A stretch of 64,000 nucleotides of DNA, from assembly GCF_017908035.1 (NCBI RefSeq), contig NZ_JAEQMU010000001.1, forward strand, positions 434,001 through 498,000, in the 5' to 3' direction. This stretch comes from Sphingobacterium tabacisoli. GTDB lineage: Bacteria; Bacteroidota; Bacteroidia; Sphingobacteriales; Sphingobacteriaceae. Positions 27,233 through 35,962 of this stretch are shown here, piece after piece. How positions within the stretch are numbered: position 1 is the stretch's first letter; each line of letters opens with the position of its first letter. A model generated the notes under the pieces. That model saw nothing but the letters and a program-made list of their open reading frames with translations, was not told the DNA's origin and did not search any database. Both the position numbers and the translations under genes were made by a program.

Positions 27233-29729
27233 TAGATAATGTTAAAAAATAATTGAAATTATCTTCATAAATTCCTTTTTCTGATCCTGTGGTTATAATA
27301 CCGTCTAATATGCGATACGATATCTCACATTTATGCTCTTTTAATTTCTCTTTCAGATTTTCTAGTTTGTGTTTGCTTTCGGCTCCTTGGGTATTTATAA
27401 GTGGAAGTAGTCTTTGAGCTATACAATAATCTAATGGTTTATTGACATCAGACATGTATTTGCTAGCAAGTGCTACATATCTTCTAATTCCAATCTCAAC
27501 TCTAGGACTGATAAAAATCTTTAAGTTTTTAAATTCAGTTTTAATCTCCTTGTATATCTTTTCTGTTTTATCGTCTATCGCAAAATCAATGTTATTTTGG
27601 GGTAAAAGAGCAAAAAAATCACAACAACGTTCAAATGTAATTCGAATATTCTCCACTTCGTTCGTAGATATATTGTTAACATTGATTTCAGGCGATTTAT
27701 CTAATTGAATGATGTTTACTCTATCTAGAACCCTGGGTGACAATTCCTCTGTAGTATGGTCATAGTTTATTGTCCCAATGAAGCGGAGATTATTAGGGAA
27801 GTTTATAACTTCATTATGACCTAGTTTGATTTCTAGCATTCCAGTAGAGTCCGTAAGATTGTAAAAAGAGGACCAGTAGTGTTCAAGTGGGCTGAGGTTT
27901 GCTTCGTCTAGTATAACGAATGAAATTGGCGAACTTTGATAAACACTTTGCTCCTTTGACTCGTTATTGATTTCCTTTAGCAAGGAATATATGTCACTAG
28001 ATGATGAATGGAATCTTTTTGTTAAGGGATTTACAAATCCAATGAGGTCCTTTTGAGAAGTCCATCCTCTGTTTACAGATACTTCTCTTATTCTGTTTTT
28101 TGGTGTTAAAATCCTTGTTAATAATCTAGCTAGGGTCGTTTTTCCTGTTCCAGGAACACCTGCAAATATTGTTAGTGTATTTTGAAATATAGAAATTAGT
28201 AAATTGTCAATAAAGTGGGTTTCAAAGTTTCTATTGTATTGTCTCAGTATGTTTAGTAGATCGTTTCTAAATTCTCTATATTGTTCTTTATTATATTTGT
28301 CAACAGTGACTAGGGGGCGGACATGAGCGTCCTGTTGGTCATCTTGTTCCGAAAGATCACGACCACTAATAAAATCAAAATGAATTTTCGATTTTACTAG
28401 ATTCTGTAAACTGGTTTGAGCATTTTTTTGTTCTTCTTTGAAATCCTCTCTCAAGCTTGCAATTGTTTGATTTAACTCGTTTTTCTGTCTTTCATAGTAA
28501 TCAATATCTTTTTTCGTCTTCTCTAGATGGCGCTCAAGGTCGGCTTGTTTTTGTTCTACCTCTTGTTCCAAATTGTTTTTGCGATTGGTAAGTATTTCGA
28601 TTTCTTTGTCTAGATTATTTTTGTTTCTATCCCATTCTTCTTTCTTAGTCTGTTCCAGATTGGATATATCATTTGAGATGGTGTCTTTGGTATGATTTAA
28701 TTCGTCTATTTCTTTGTTGATGTCTATTTTTAGTTTCTCAAAATCTCTGTTCAGTACAAAAATATCCTCCTCTAACTTTTGCTTATCATCTTTGATTTTT
28801 TTTACATCTGGTATGAAATTAATCAGTTGAATATTTCTTTCTAAAATATTCTTACTTTTTCCAAGAAGATCTTGTAGACGATGATTTTCTTTGATCACAT
28901 TTTCTAAAGATTTTAGTTCGGACGACTTATTTATTACTTTTTTTATGGCTTCCAAAGAGGATTCATTGAAGTAATCCGGATGAGACTGAAGTTCTATTTC
29001 AAACTTTTTTATAAGCTCTTCATCACTTATAAAGTCAAAATCTTTTTTAAATTTCAAGGCCAGATTTGAGGTGTCTGGAATATAAATTTTACGAGAGAGT
29101 TCATTTGCTTCAAATTCTAAATAGGTTTTTTCGTTTAATTCATATTCTCCAAAAGCCCTGAAAGAACTCTTGATTATTGTAAAGGAATTATCATTTACTT
29201 TTAGAGCTAGGAAAGGACCTATAAGTTTGCCATTAGCGATAGTGAAAAAGCAGTTTTCTGTTTCAACATATATATATTTAATTAGCTCGAATATTTGACT
29301 AGAATAAGGAGTAAACAAAGAATCTGCTTCGTTAAGTTTACCATCGAAAATTTCTATAACTTGATTCGTTTCTAGATTGCGTATATTCGCATTAAAGGTT
29401 TTTACTTTTGGTAAGTTCGGATTTTCCGCACCGTTATTTTCTACTATGGTTCCATAGCTTATTTTTATTATTTGGTTATAGTAGAACCTATTTAAAGGTA
29501 GGTCTTCTATATTATGAGGGTTATTATATGGAGGACGTGAAGCAAATAAATTGTTTTCAAATTCAAAATGATCTAAATCTATTAATTTACCATTGTCATT
29601 GCATATTAAAGGGATTACGTTGTATTCATATCTCTCATCTCTAATGCAAATTATATATTTTTGATCAGAAAATCTATTATTTTGATAGGATATTGTTTCT
29701 TGTAGTTCAGTTATATTTCCAATTTTCAT
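27225..29729 (-). CDS. McrB-like AAA+ protein with long coiled coil
   Basis: 834 residues. Residues 1-230 are an unknown beta-rich N-terminal domain, likely the specificity part. Residues about 270-445 form a long coiled coil rich in Glu/Lys/Gln with heptads (KQKLEEDIFVLNRDFEKLKI). The C-terminal AAA+ module has Walker A AGVPGTGKTT (523-532), Walker B SFVILDEANLS (603-613), sensor GTINYDHT (652-659) and SPRVLDRVN (664-672) with a likely Arg finger. This is the McrB clade. A coiled coil fused to a McrB-type motor next to a McrC-like nuclease is the hallmark of the CoCoNuT group of type IV-like systems. It is first in the operon; an XRE regulator gene lies upstream. Confidence 0.82.
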   Translation of the reverse strand: MKIGNITELQETISYQNNRFSDQKYIICIRDERYEYNVIPLICNDNGKLIDLDHFEFENNLFASRPPYNNPHNIEDLPLNRFYYNQIIKISYGTIVENNGAENPNLPKVKTFNANIRNLETNQVIEIFDGKLNEADSLFTPYSSQIFELIKYIYVETENCFFTIANGKLIGPFLALKVNDNSFTIIKSSFRAFGEYELNEKTYLEFEANELSRKIYIPDTSNLALKFKKDFDFISDEELIKKFEIELQSHPDYFNESSLEAIKKVINKSSELKSLENVIKENHRLQDLLGKSKNILERNIQLINFIPDVKKIKDDKQKLEEDIFVLNRDFEKLKIDINKEIDELNHTKDTISNDISNLEQTKKEEWDRNKNNLDKEIEILTNRKNNLEQEVEQKQADLERHLEKTKKDIDYYERQKNELNQTIASLREDFKEEQKNAQTSLQNLVKSKIHFDFISGRDLSEQDDQQDAHVRPLVTVDKYNKEQYREFRNDLLNILRQYNRNFETHFIDNLLISIFQNTLTIFAGVPGTGKTTLARLLTRILTPKNRIREVSVNRGWTSQKDLIGFVNPLTKRFHSSSSDIYSLLKEINNESKEQSVYQSSPISFVILDEANLSPLEHYWSSFYNLTDSTGMLEIKLGHNEVINFPNNLRFIGTINYDHTTEELSPRVLDRVNIIQLDKSPEINVNNISTNEVENIRITFERCCDFFALLPQNNIDFAIDDKTEKIYKEIKTEFKNLKIFISPRVEIGIRRYVALASKYMSDVNKPLDYCIAQRLLPLINTQGAESKHKLENLKEKLKEHKCEISYRILDGIITTGSEKGIYEDNFNYFLTLSNV

Positions 29730-29910
29730 TTCTTTGGATGTTACGTTTATTATTATTGTATTTAATCTAAATTGATTATTTCTTAAGAGTTCTTTTAAAA
29801 CAACTAATGAACTTGAATTATACTCTTAATTACTTTTTTGTATAAATGGCACTAATTATTTGTAGAAATTCCTTGCTAGCTTATAAGAAGTAGATTTTTG
29901 TTCTAATTAT

Positions 29911-30024
29911 TCATTTTAATAGGATGCTTTTGATGGTAATGCTTCGTCTTTTCGCTCGGTTTTTATCTACCACTTTTTCGATGAATAATAATTCATAATA
30001 TTCTGTTACGTAAGAAAGGTTGCG
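29911..30024 (-). pseudogene. In-frame open extension after the XRE stop codon
   Basis: Directly after the TAG of the XRE gene (30027-30025) the same frame continues for 37 codons (VTEYYELLFIEKVVDKNRAK and a basic tail ending SILLK) to TGA at 29913-29911. The composition is protein-like. It suggests the regulator was once about 115 residues and was cut by a nonsense change, or that read-through yields a longer form. Confidence 0.35.
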
Positions 30025-30258
30025 CTATTCTTCATTTTCCTTTGTTGCTTCTTCCAATGTCAGATTTAGTGCGTCACATACATTTAGAAGTGTCGAAAAG
30101 AAAAAATCTTCCTTTCCATTTTCCATATCACTTATCTTGGATCTGTCCATTTTTGGAATCTTTTTGGCCAATTGGTCTTGAGTTAACTCTTCACTTAATC
30201 TCTTTTTTTTGAGATTCTTTCCTACTCTAATGTAATATTTGGCATGTTTTTGATCCAT
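30025..30258 (-). CDS. XRE-family helix-turn-helix regulator
   Basis: 77 residues. The HTH spans about residues 11-65: VGKNLKKKRLSEELTQDQLAKKI, then KMDRSKISDMENGKEDFFFSTL, the standard five-helix Xre fold. It lies 295 bp upstream of the McrB-like gene on the same strand and probably controls that operon, itself, or both. The C-terminus ends EEATKENEE at an in-frame TAG with an open frame beyond it, see the separate entry. Short XRE proteins of this kind are common partners of McrBC-like and other restriction systems. Confidence 0.85.
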   Translation of the reverse strand: MDQKHAKYYIRVGKNLKKKRLSEELTQDQLAKKIPKMDRSKISDMENGKEDFFFSTLLNVCDALNLTLEEATKENEE

Positions 30259-30272
30259 TGGTAAATATATTT

Positions 30273-30290
30273 TGTGGTTTTATTGCCACA
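30273..30290. promoter_or_regulatory. Possible operator of the XRE gene
   Basis: TGTGG, 8 nt, CCACA: an inverted repeat 15 bp ahead of the XRE start. Its position fits an autoregulatory site, but the arms are short. Confidence 0.35.
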
Positions 30291-31118
30291 CGTTATTTTT
30301 ATTCTTATATTTGTTTTAACTAATTGACAATAAGCTTCCCTCTAGGAGGGGAGTCTAAATATTTTACGAGATTCGAAGTCTGACTAACGACCATCTTCGA
30401 AACGGTAAGAATTGCCCTTTCACAAGAAAGTGCTATATTTGTACTTCCCTTTATGGGAGGGCATGCCTTACTGGAAAACTATGGTGGTGGTCGTTATATC
30501 AGACATTGTAGTAAGTACAGTAGGGCATTGCTCTTTTTTACTTTCACCGTCTCTCGTTCTACATAAACTAAAATATTATGAGAACGATTTATTTAACCAT
30601 CCAAAAGAAACCTTTAAGCTCGATCCGAGATCGCAGTCATTGGTTTTCCCTTTCATTGCTTATAAAGAACATCATTTCGCCACCAGAATAAACCTGCCAT
30701 AACTGTAAACAGACAAGGGGAGTTGATATCATATTTTACAATATGCACTTCTTGCTCCACAACAATCGCATAAAAAATGCCTGTTGTTATCTTGTCTGCT
30801 ACCGATCTGTCATACCTCTCGCAAAAAGTTGTATAATAGAGCGATATCGCATCTTTATTCTCGAACCTTAAAGGTAGGTATTAGTTTCTATTGGTACAAA
30901 TAGTTTTGTACGGGGTACTATTGTTATATACAATATATGATGATCGGTTCTTGTATTTTTATTTTTCCTAAGTGTCATATTACCAGCGTAAAAAGACCAA
31001 TTATATTCACGAAAAGTGGCGCTTGGGAATTCTTTTTTTATCGTGAATCAGTAACGCATAAATAGCTGTTGGGCAGAGTCCCGATTGTGGTTTTGTGTTG
31101 CTTTAAATAACCTTAAAA
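30291..31118. other. Intergenic region between the defence island and the second Sus locus
   Basis: About 830 bp with no convincing gene. I see a GC hairpin around 30446-30470 (CCCTTTATGGGAGGG and GGCATGCC) and scattered short open frames without start context. The promoter for the SusC frame at 31119 or 32670 should lie here or inside the 11-bp array, but no clean TTTG-N19-TAnnTTTG is visible. Confidence 0.4.
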
Positions 31119-32669
31119 ATGACAAATTTTAATAGGGGTGGGGAAGGAATGTTCTGTGGACAGAGCCGTGTCCGACTACTGGCGGATGATCGTGTTAACG
31201 AGTTATCAAGTTATCATGTCCTTTCTGGTCGCCCGGTATTACAGAATTATGAATTAAGATTGCTTCGTCTCAGCCTAATGGCTGATCCTCGCAATGACGA
31301 GCCGGAGTTAGGGAGCAATGACGAAGACAGGGGAAGTCTTCTTACCACCTTCGTACAGGCTTCGCCTTTGCTTCGGTCGTACATCACCCATTCATCACCT
31401 TTTCAATACCTTTTTAACACCTCGGCATCGAGAATCCTCGATCAAAACGTGATGAAAACGTGTTCCGAAGCTGATGAAACTCCGAAGCTGGTACGGAGCA
31501 GGTATGGATCTGGTCAGGAACCTGTAGGGTATCAAGACTACCAACTTAGTTCTGCCCAGGTTCTACCTTTGTTCTACTTTGGTTTTACCTCGCTTCGATC
31601 ATTGCGTGATCGTGCCGTGACGTGGCTCCGATCATTCATCGGAGGGCCATCACAGACTCATCGGAGCGCCATCGAAGCGCCATCGGAGAAAAGTAGAACG
31701 TGGTTAGGTCCTGGTAGGTACCAAGGAGGAACTTTGTCTGCTTATTTATCACCTTCTGCTCGTTATTTCGTTGCCTCCAAGGCAAGGGATAGGCAGAGAA
31801 TAGGCAAAGAACAGGCAACGGATAGGCAAAGAACAAGCAGAGAACAGGCAAACAAATACCAAACGAAGCCCAAGGCAAGCCCAAAGAAAGAGCGGAGAAG
31901 TAGCGAAGAACAGGCAGAGAATAAGCAGGGAATAAGTAAGGGAAGTGTATGGTCTTTTAATACACTCCTAATACACTGTTACTACTTAGCGCATACTTGG
32001 ATAATACTTAGGGCATACACCAAGGATGCTTCGGCTAGGGTAGCAGGTTGGTTCGGTATGGCTTCGAGATTGGCTCGTACCACGGTGCAGACAGGTTCGA
32101 CTGTTGTTCGGCCGTTGTTCGAGTCCTGTTCGAGAGCGAGTCGAAGCCCACTCGAAGGCGAGTCGAACAGCACCCGAAGGAGTGTCGAAGAAGTCTCGAA
32201 CACGTCTCGAAGCGCTGTCGAAGGACAGTCGAAGGGCTCTCGAACAGTTGTCGAAGCGGAGGGGGGCCGAACTAAGGTTGAACTAGCCTTAACACAGGCT
32301 ATAACTAGGGTTGAACTAGGAATGAACTACCAAACAACTAAGGATGAACTACCAACGAGCCTAGAGCGGACTAAGGATAAGACAAGAAAGTGGCGTAGTG
32401 AAAGAGAAGGAGATTGCTTTGTTGTCGTTCCTCCAACGCGCAATGACGGGAGGGTAGTAAATGACGGAAACAGAATTCGCAATGACGGGGAGGTGGTGGA
32501 AGAGCTACGGGATAAATGTTTTATTTTAAAGGGTTTTCGGGAGCTCTGTGAGGAGTTTAGAGGCAAAGTGGAGTCTATGCTCGTTGATGAGAAAATAAAG
32601 CAGGAGAAGGGCTTAAATAAAGCCGTACGTCATTGCGCTGCGTTCCGATCTGTCGGAAATCGGAATGAA
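31119..32669 (+). other. Repeat-built open frame continuous with SusC
   Basis: From the ATG at 31119 the SusC frame is open for 517 codons before the likely SusC start. The protein sequence is unlike any normal domain: low-complexity, basic/acidic, with 11-residue periodicity (DRQRIGKEQAT then DRQRTSREQAN; later SRSPLEGESNS, TRRSVEEVSNT, SRSAVEGQSKG). At DNA level it is made of copies of a dispersed palindromic repeat at both ends (31257-31303, 32408-32448, 32625-32730) and the 11-bp array between. It may be a translated leader, a cytoplasmic extension of SusC, or non-coding DNA that happens to be open; the stop-avoidance pattern favours translation now or in the past. Confidence 0.45.
31338..32393. 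repeat. Continuous array of about 96 units of 11 bp with drifting consensus
   Basis: All units keep one register (start = 31338 + 11n). Runs of related units: CTTCGnnnnnn (31338-31381); CATCACCTTTT type (31382-31425); TTGTTCTACTT and TGGTTTTACCT (31569-31590); GCCATCGAAGC type (31646-31689); ATAGGCAAAGA type (31789-31942); nnnnTAATACA type (31954-32019); TCGAAnnnnnn (about 32097-32261); TAAGGATGAAC type (32273-32382). Within a run about five bases are fixed and six vary. Eleven bp is about one helical turn. I checked the register across the 1-kb span by counting: 31382 and 32097 differ by exactly 65 units. Confidence 0.85.
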
Positions 32670-32730
32670 ATGGAGAGAAGCAATCTTTTGAGTAGACTGC
32701 TTCGACAAGCTCGCAGTGACGGGAGAGTAT
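32625..32730. repeat. Dispersed REP-like palindromic element
   Basis: CGTCATTGCG ... GAAGCAATCTTTTGAG ... CTGCTTCGACAAGCTCGCAGTGACGG: the outer arms CGTCATTGCG and CGCAGTGACG pair, and the inner AAGCAATCT recurs in other copies at 31257-31303, 32408-32448, 46287-46401 and 46410-46545. The likely start codon of SusC (32670) lies inside this copy, so the repeat supplies the first 20 residues. Confidence 0.7.
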
Positions 32731-35700
32731 GGCTATCAGCGTGTTTAATGATATTGTGTGTGTTGTTTAGTTCGCTTGTGTTTACACAGGCGGTCGCTCA
32801 GGAGCAGTCGAGGTCAGTACTCATTGGGGAAGTACGCTCGGCTGCCGACGGGTCGATCATCGAAGGAGCGACTGTCACAAATGGTAAAAAGACAGTGCGG
32901 ACAGATGCAAAAGGTACATTTAGTATCGCTGTAGATAGATCACATGGGACGCTAGTAATTAAATATATAGGTTTTAAAGAGCAAAGTGTTGCTTATGATA
33001 ATACAACTACTTTTTTAAAGATACAGCTACAGGGCGGTAGCAGGGAAATAGACGAAGTCGAGGTGGTCTCTACGGGTTATCAGCATATCAGCCCCGAACG
33101 CTTTGTAGGCGCTGCCTCCAAACTGGATAGTACCACCTTTCACAATCAGGCCGGAAAGGGAATCATTGAAAGATTGAAAGCGAATGTAACCGGGGTACTT
33201 TTTCCAAGGGAAGCGACCAAAGAACCTAGTATCCGCGGCTTGAGTACTCTGTATGCTATTGCAGGACTTGGGGTACATGTGCCATTAATAGTGGTCGATA
33301 ATTTCCCTATGGATAATCGTTTTGATATCAACAGCATCAATCCGAACGATGTCTTGGATATTTCGGTCTTAAAAGATGCTGCCGCAGCCTCTATCTGGGG
33401 GGCACGTGCCGGAAATGGGGTTATTGTTATCACAACCAAGAAAGGAAAATACAATGAAAAGCTTAATTTTTCGGCGAGCTCCAATATCGGTATTACCGAA
33501 AAGCCGGATCTGTATGCGTACGATCGGATTGAAATTGCAGATGTTATAGATATAGAACGCTATCTGTTTGACAAAGACCACTACAGTGCAACATTGAACA
33601 ATAATACCAATAGACCTGTTGTTTCTCCTGTCGTAGAGATACTAAACCGTCTTAAATTGAATCAGATTGATCAAGCTACTGCGGATGCGCAGATCGATGC
33701 TCTGAAAAGTAATGATATCCGTAGAGATCTCGACCGCTACGTCTACCGAAATGACATACAGCAGCAACATTACCTGGGCATGAATGGGGGATCGGCTAAT
33801 GCCAATTATGCACTGTCTTTTGGTTATAATCACAAGAAATCGAATATACAGCATACCGAAGCGGGCAAAGATTATACCCTAAAAGCAAACTATGGCTTTA
33901 AGCCTTTAACAAACCTGGAGGTAAATACAGGTTTGTTTTTTACCAGTGCTACAAGCCCTGCCGCCGCGCTACCTATTTTCTCTAGCATTCCTTACGAAGC
34001 GCTCGCGGATGCTGATGGTAAACCATTGCCTGCCAGTTATCAATACCGGGTGAGCTATTTGGATACTGCAGGCAATGGCAAGCTGCTAGACTGGCAATAC
34101 CGCCCTCTCGATGAAATACGCCTATCAGATAATAATAGCAAAAACAAGACTATCAATGTAGATATAGGTGCTCGATATCGTATCATTGATGGCTTAACAG
34201 CTGCTGTACGTTATAATTATCGCACACAGAACGGTTTTCAAAAAGAACTTCGTAGCCAAGAGACGTATTATGTACGTGATTTGATCAATCGTTTTACCGC
34301 GATCAATGGGGGAGTTGCCAAGAGTGAAATGCCTATGGGCGCTATTCTCAACCTATATGATCTAGAAACAAAAAGTGAACAGATACGGGGGCAGTTAGAT
34401 TATGCCAAAAGTTGGAATAACCATAGTCTATCTGCTATGCTGGTGGCCGAAAAGTCAGAATCGGTAAGTAGCAAACGGGTCAATACTTTTTTAGGCTACG
34501 ATGATGAGTATGAGACATACAAGAGGGATTTGAACTACAATGTGTTGTACCCTATATTCCAGCGTATTGCCGGCACAACAGGGAGGCTGCCTTTGAGTAG
34601 CAGCGTATCTTCGGGAAATACTAGTCGATTCGTTTCTTTATTAGCCAATGCCTCGTACAGCTATAAGAATCTCTATACTATATACGGGAGTGCGCGTCGC
34701 GATGGTACTAATTTCTTTGGTGCGACAACCAATAACAAGTGGAAGCCGATGTGGTCGATAGGAGCGAACTGGAATATAGCTAATGAAGAATTTTTCGATT
34801 CTTCTTGGGTGAATTCCTTGAAGGCTAGAGGATCCTTTGGCTATATGGGTAATACGGTGCCAATTACGGGGTTAATGACTATCTTTCGAATACAAACTCC
34901 TGAAGAAATGACAGGTTTATTTAGTGCTAATATTCAAACACCACCAAACCCAACACTACGCTGGGAAGAAATTAAAACTATCAATACTGGTCTTGATTTT
35001 AGTCTATTAAATAATCGCTTATCGGGTAATATCGATTACTTTCATAAAAAGTCGATAGACCTTATTGCAAATATGCCCATTGATCCAACTACGGGTATTG
35101 AAAGACTACAGGTCAATTCCGCTAGTTTAAAGACCAACGGTACCGAGTTCAATTTGCAGAGCAAAAATGTACAAGGGACATTCAACTGGACTACCGGGTT
35201 TGGATTCTCTTATGTCAAGTCTATCGTAACTAAATTTGCCGATAACGGTTATCGGGCAAGTGACTTTATAAGCTACATGATAAACCCTACAGAGGGACAG
35301 ATCGCCTATGGATTATCGAGTTATAAATGGGGTGGATTAGATCCGCTCAATGGAGATCCGCAAGGCTACCTAAATGGAGAACTATCCAAAGATTATCGGG
35401 CTATTGGTAATGACTCCATCCAGAACCAGATCTTTCATGGTTCCAGTATGCCATTGGTCTATGGGCACCTGAATAATACGTTCAGTTGGAAAAATATTAG
35501 TTTATCTGCCAATATAGCCTATCAATTGGATTATTACTTTAGAGCGAATACTATTCAATATAGTACATTATTCGGGCAAAGCCGCATTGGACAGGCTGAT
35601 TACTATAAACGCTGGCAACAACCTGGCGATGAAAATAGTACTACTATCCCTTCCATGAACTATCCTGCCGATGGTAACCGGGATTCTTTTTATGCTAATA

Positions 35701-35951
35701 CTGAGGTGAATGTACATCGCGCTGACCATATACGTTTGCGTGATGTACGCTTGCAATATGTTATCAACAAGGAAACATTGCCTAGGTTACCCATTCAGTC
35801 GGTCCAGTTTTTCCTGAATGCGAGCAATTTGAATATTATCCTGTGGCGTGCTAATAAAAAAGGACTGGATCCAGATCTTTCATATCCATCGCAATACCAA
35901 ACTTACCCTTCTTCTAAGGTTTGGACAATGGGGTGTAATATTCAATTTTAA
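32670..35951 (+). CDS. SusC/RagA-type TonB-linked outer-membrane transporter
   Basis: I take the ATG at 32670 as the likely start (1093 residues): MERSNLLSRLLRQARSDGR, then the hydrophobic signal LSACLMILCVLFSSLVF ending AVAQ. There is no STN domain. A carboxypeptidase-regulatory-like domain follows (IGEVRSAADGSIIEGATV), the plug with VLDISVLKDAAAASIWGARAGNG, and a long barrel ending CNIQF. The frame is open upstream to 31119, which would give 1610 residues and an internal signal sequence. SusD and a TlpA-like gene follow at 11 and 20 bp. No sigma/anti-sigma pair is near, so regulation differs from the first locus. Substrate unknown. Confidence 0.88.
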   Translation: MERSNLLSRLLRQARSDGRVWLSACLMILCVLFSSLVFTQAVAQEQSRSVLIGEVRSAADGSIIEGATVTNGKKTVRTDAKGTFSIAVDRSHGTLVIKYIGFKEQSVAYDNTTTFLKIQLQGGSREIDEVEVVSTGYQHISPERFVGAASKLDSTTFHNQAGKGIIERLKANVTGVLFPREATKEPSIRGLSTLYAIAGLGVHVPLIVVDNFPMDNRFDINSINPNDVLDISVLKDAAAASIWGARAGNGVIVITTKKGKYNEKLNFSASSNIGITEKPDLYAYDRIEIADVIDIERYLFDKDHYSATLNNNTNRPVVSPVVEILNRLKLNQIDQATADAQIDALKSNDIRRDLDRYVYRNDIQQQHYLGMNGGSANANYALSFGYNHKKSNIQHTEAGKDYTLKANYGFKPLTNLEVNTGLFFTSATSPAAALPIFSSIPYEALADADGKPLPASYQYRVSYLDTAGNGKLLDWQYRPLDEIRLSDNNSKNKTINVDIGARYRIIDGLTAAVRYNYRTQNGFQKELRSQETYYVRDLINRFTAINGGVAKSEMPMGAILNLYDLETKSEQIRGQLDYAKSWNNHSLSAMLVAEKSESVSSKRVNTFLGYDDEYETYKRDLNYNVLYPIFQRIAGTTGRLPLSSSVSSGNTSRFVSLLANASYSYKNLYTIYGSARRDGTNFFGATTNNKWKPMWSIGANWNIANEEFFDSSWVNSLKARGSFGYMGNTVPITGLMTIFRIQTPEEMTGLFSANIQTPPNPTLRWEEIKTINTGLDFSLLNNRLSGNIDYFHKKSIDLIANMPIDPTTGIERLQVNSASLKTNGTEFNLQSKNVQGTFNWTTGFGFSYVKSIVTKFADNGYRASDFISYMINPTEGQIAYGLSSYKWGGLDPLNGDPQGYLNGELSKDYRAIGNDSIQNQIFHGSSMPLVYGHLNNTFSWKNISLSANIAYQLDYYFRANTIQYSTLFGQSRIGQADYYKRWQQPGDENSTTIPSMNYPADGNRDSFYANTEVNVHRADHIRLRDVRLQYVINKETLPRLPIQSVQFFLNASNLNIILWRANKKGLDPDLSYPSQYQTYPSSKVWTMGCNIQF

Positions 35952-35962
35952 ATCATACTATC

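Noticed and set aside
30412..30702. 96-codon ORF between XRE and the second Sus locus
   Set aside because: Composition is not protein-like in a consistent way, no ribosome-binding context, and it crosses hairpin-forming sequence.
32048..32286. Two further open plus-strand frames across the TCGAA part of the 11-bp array
   Set aside because: A stop-free 11-mer leaves all three frames open; this is a property of the repeat, not evidence for more genes.
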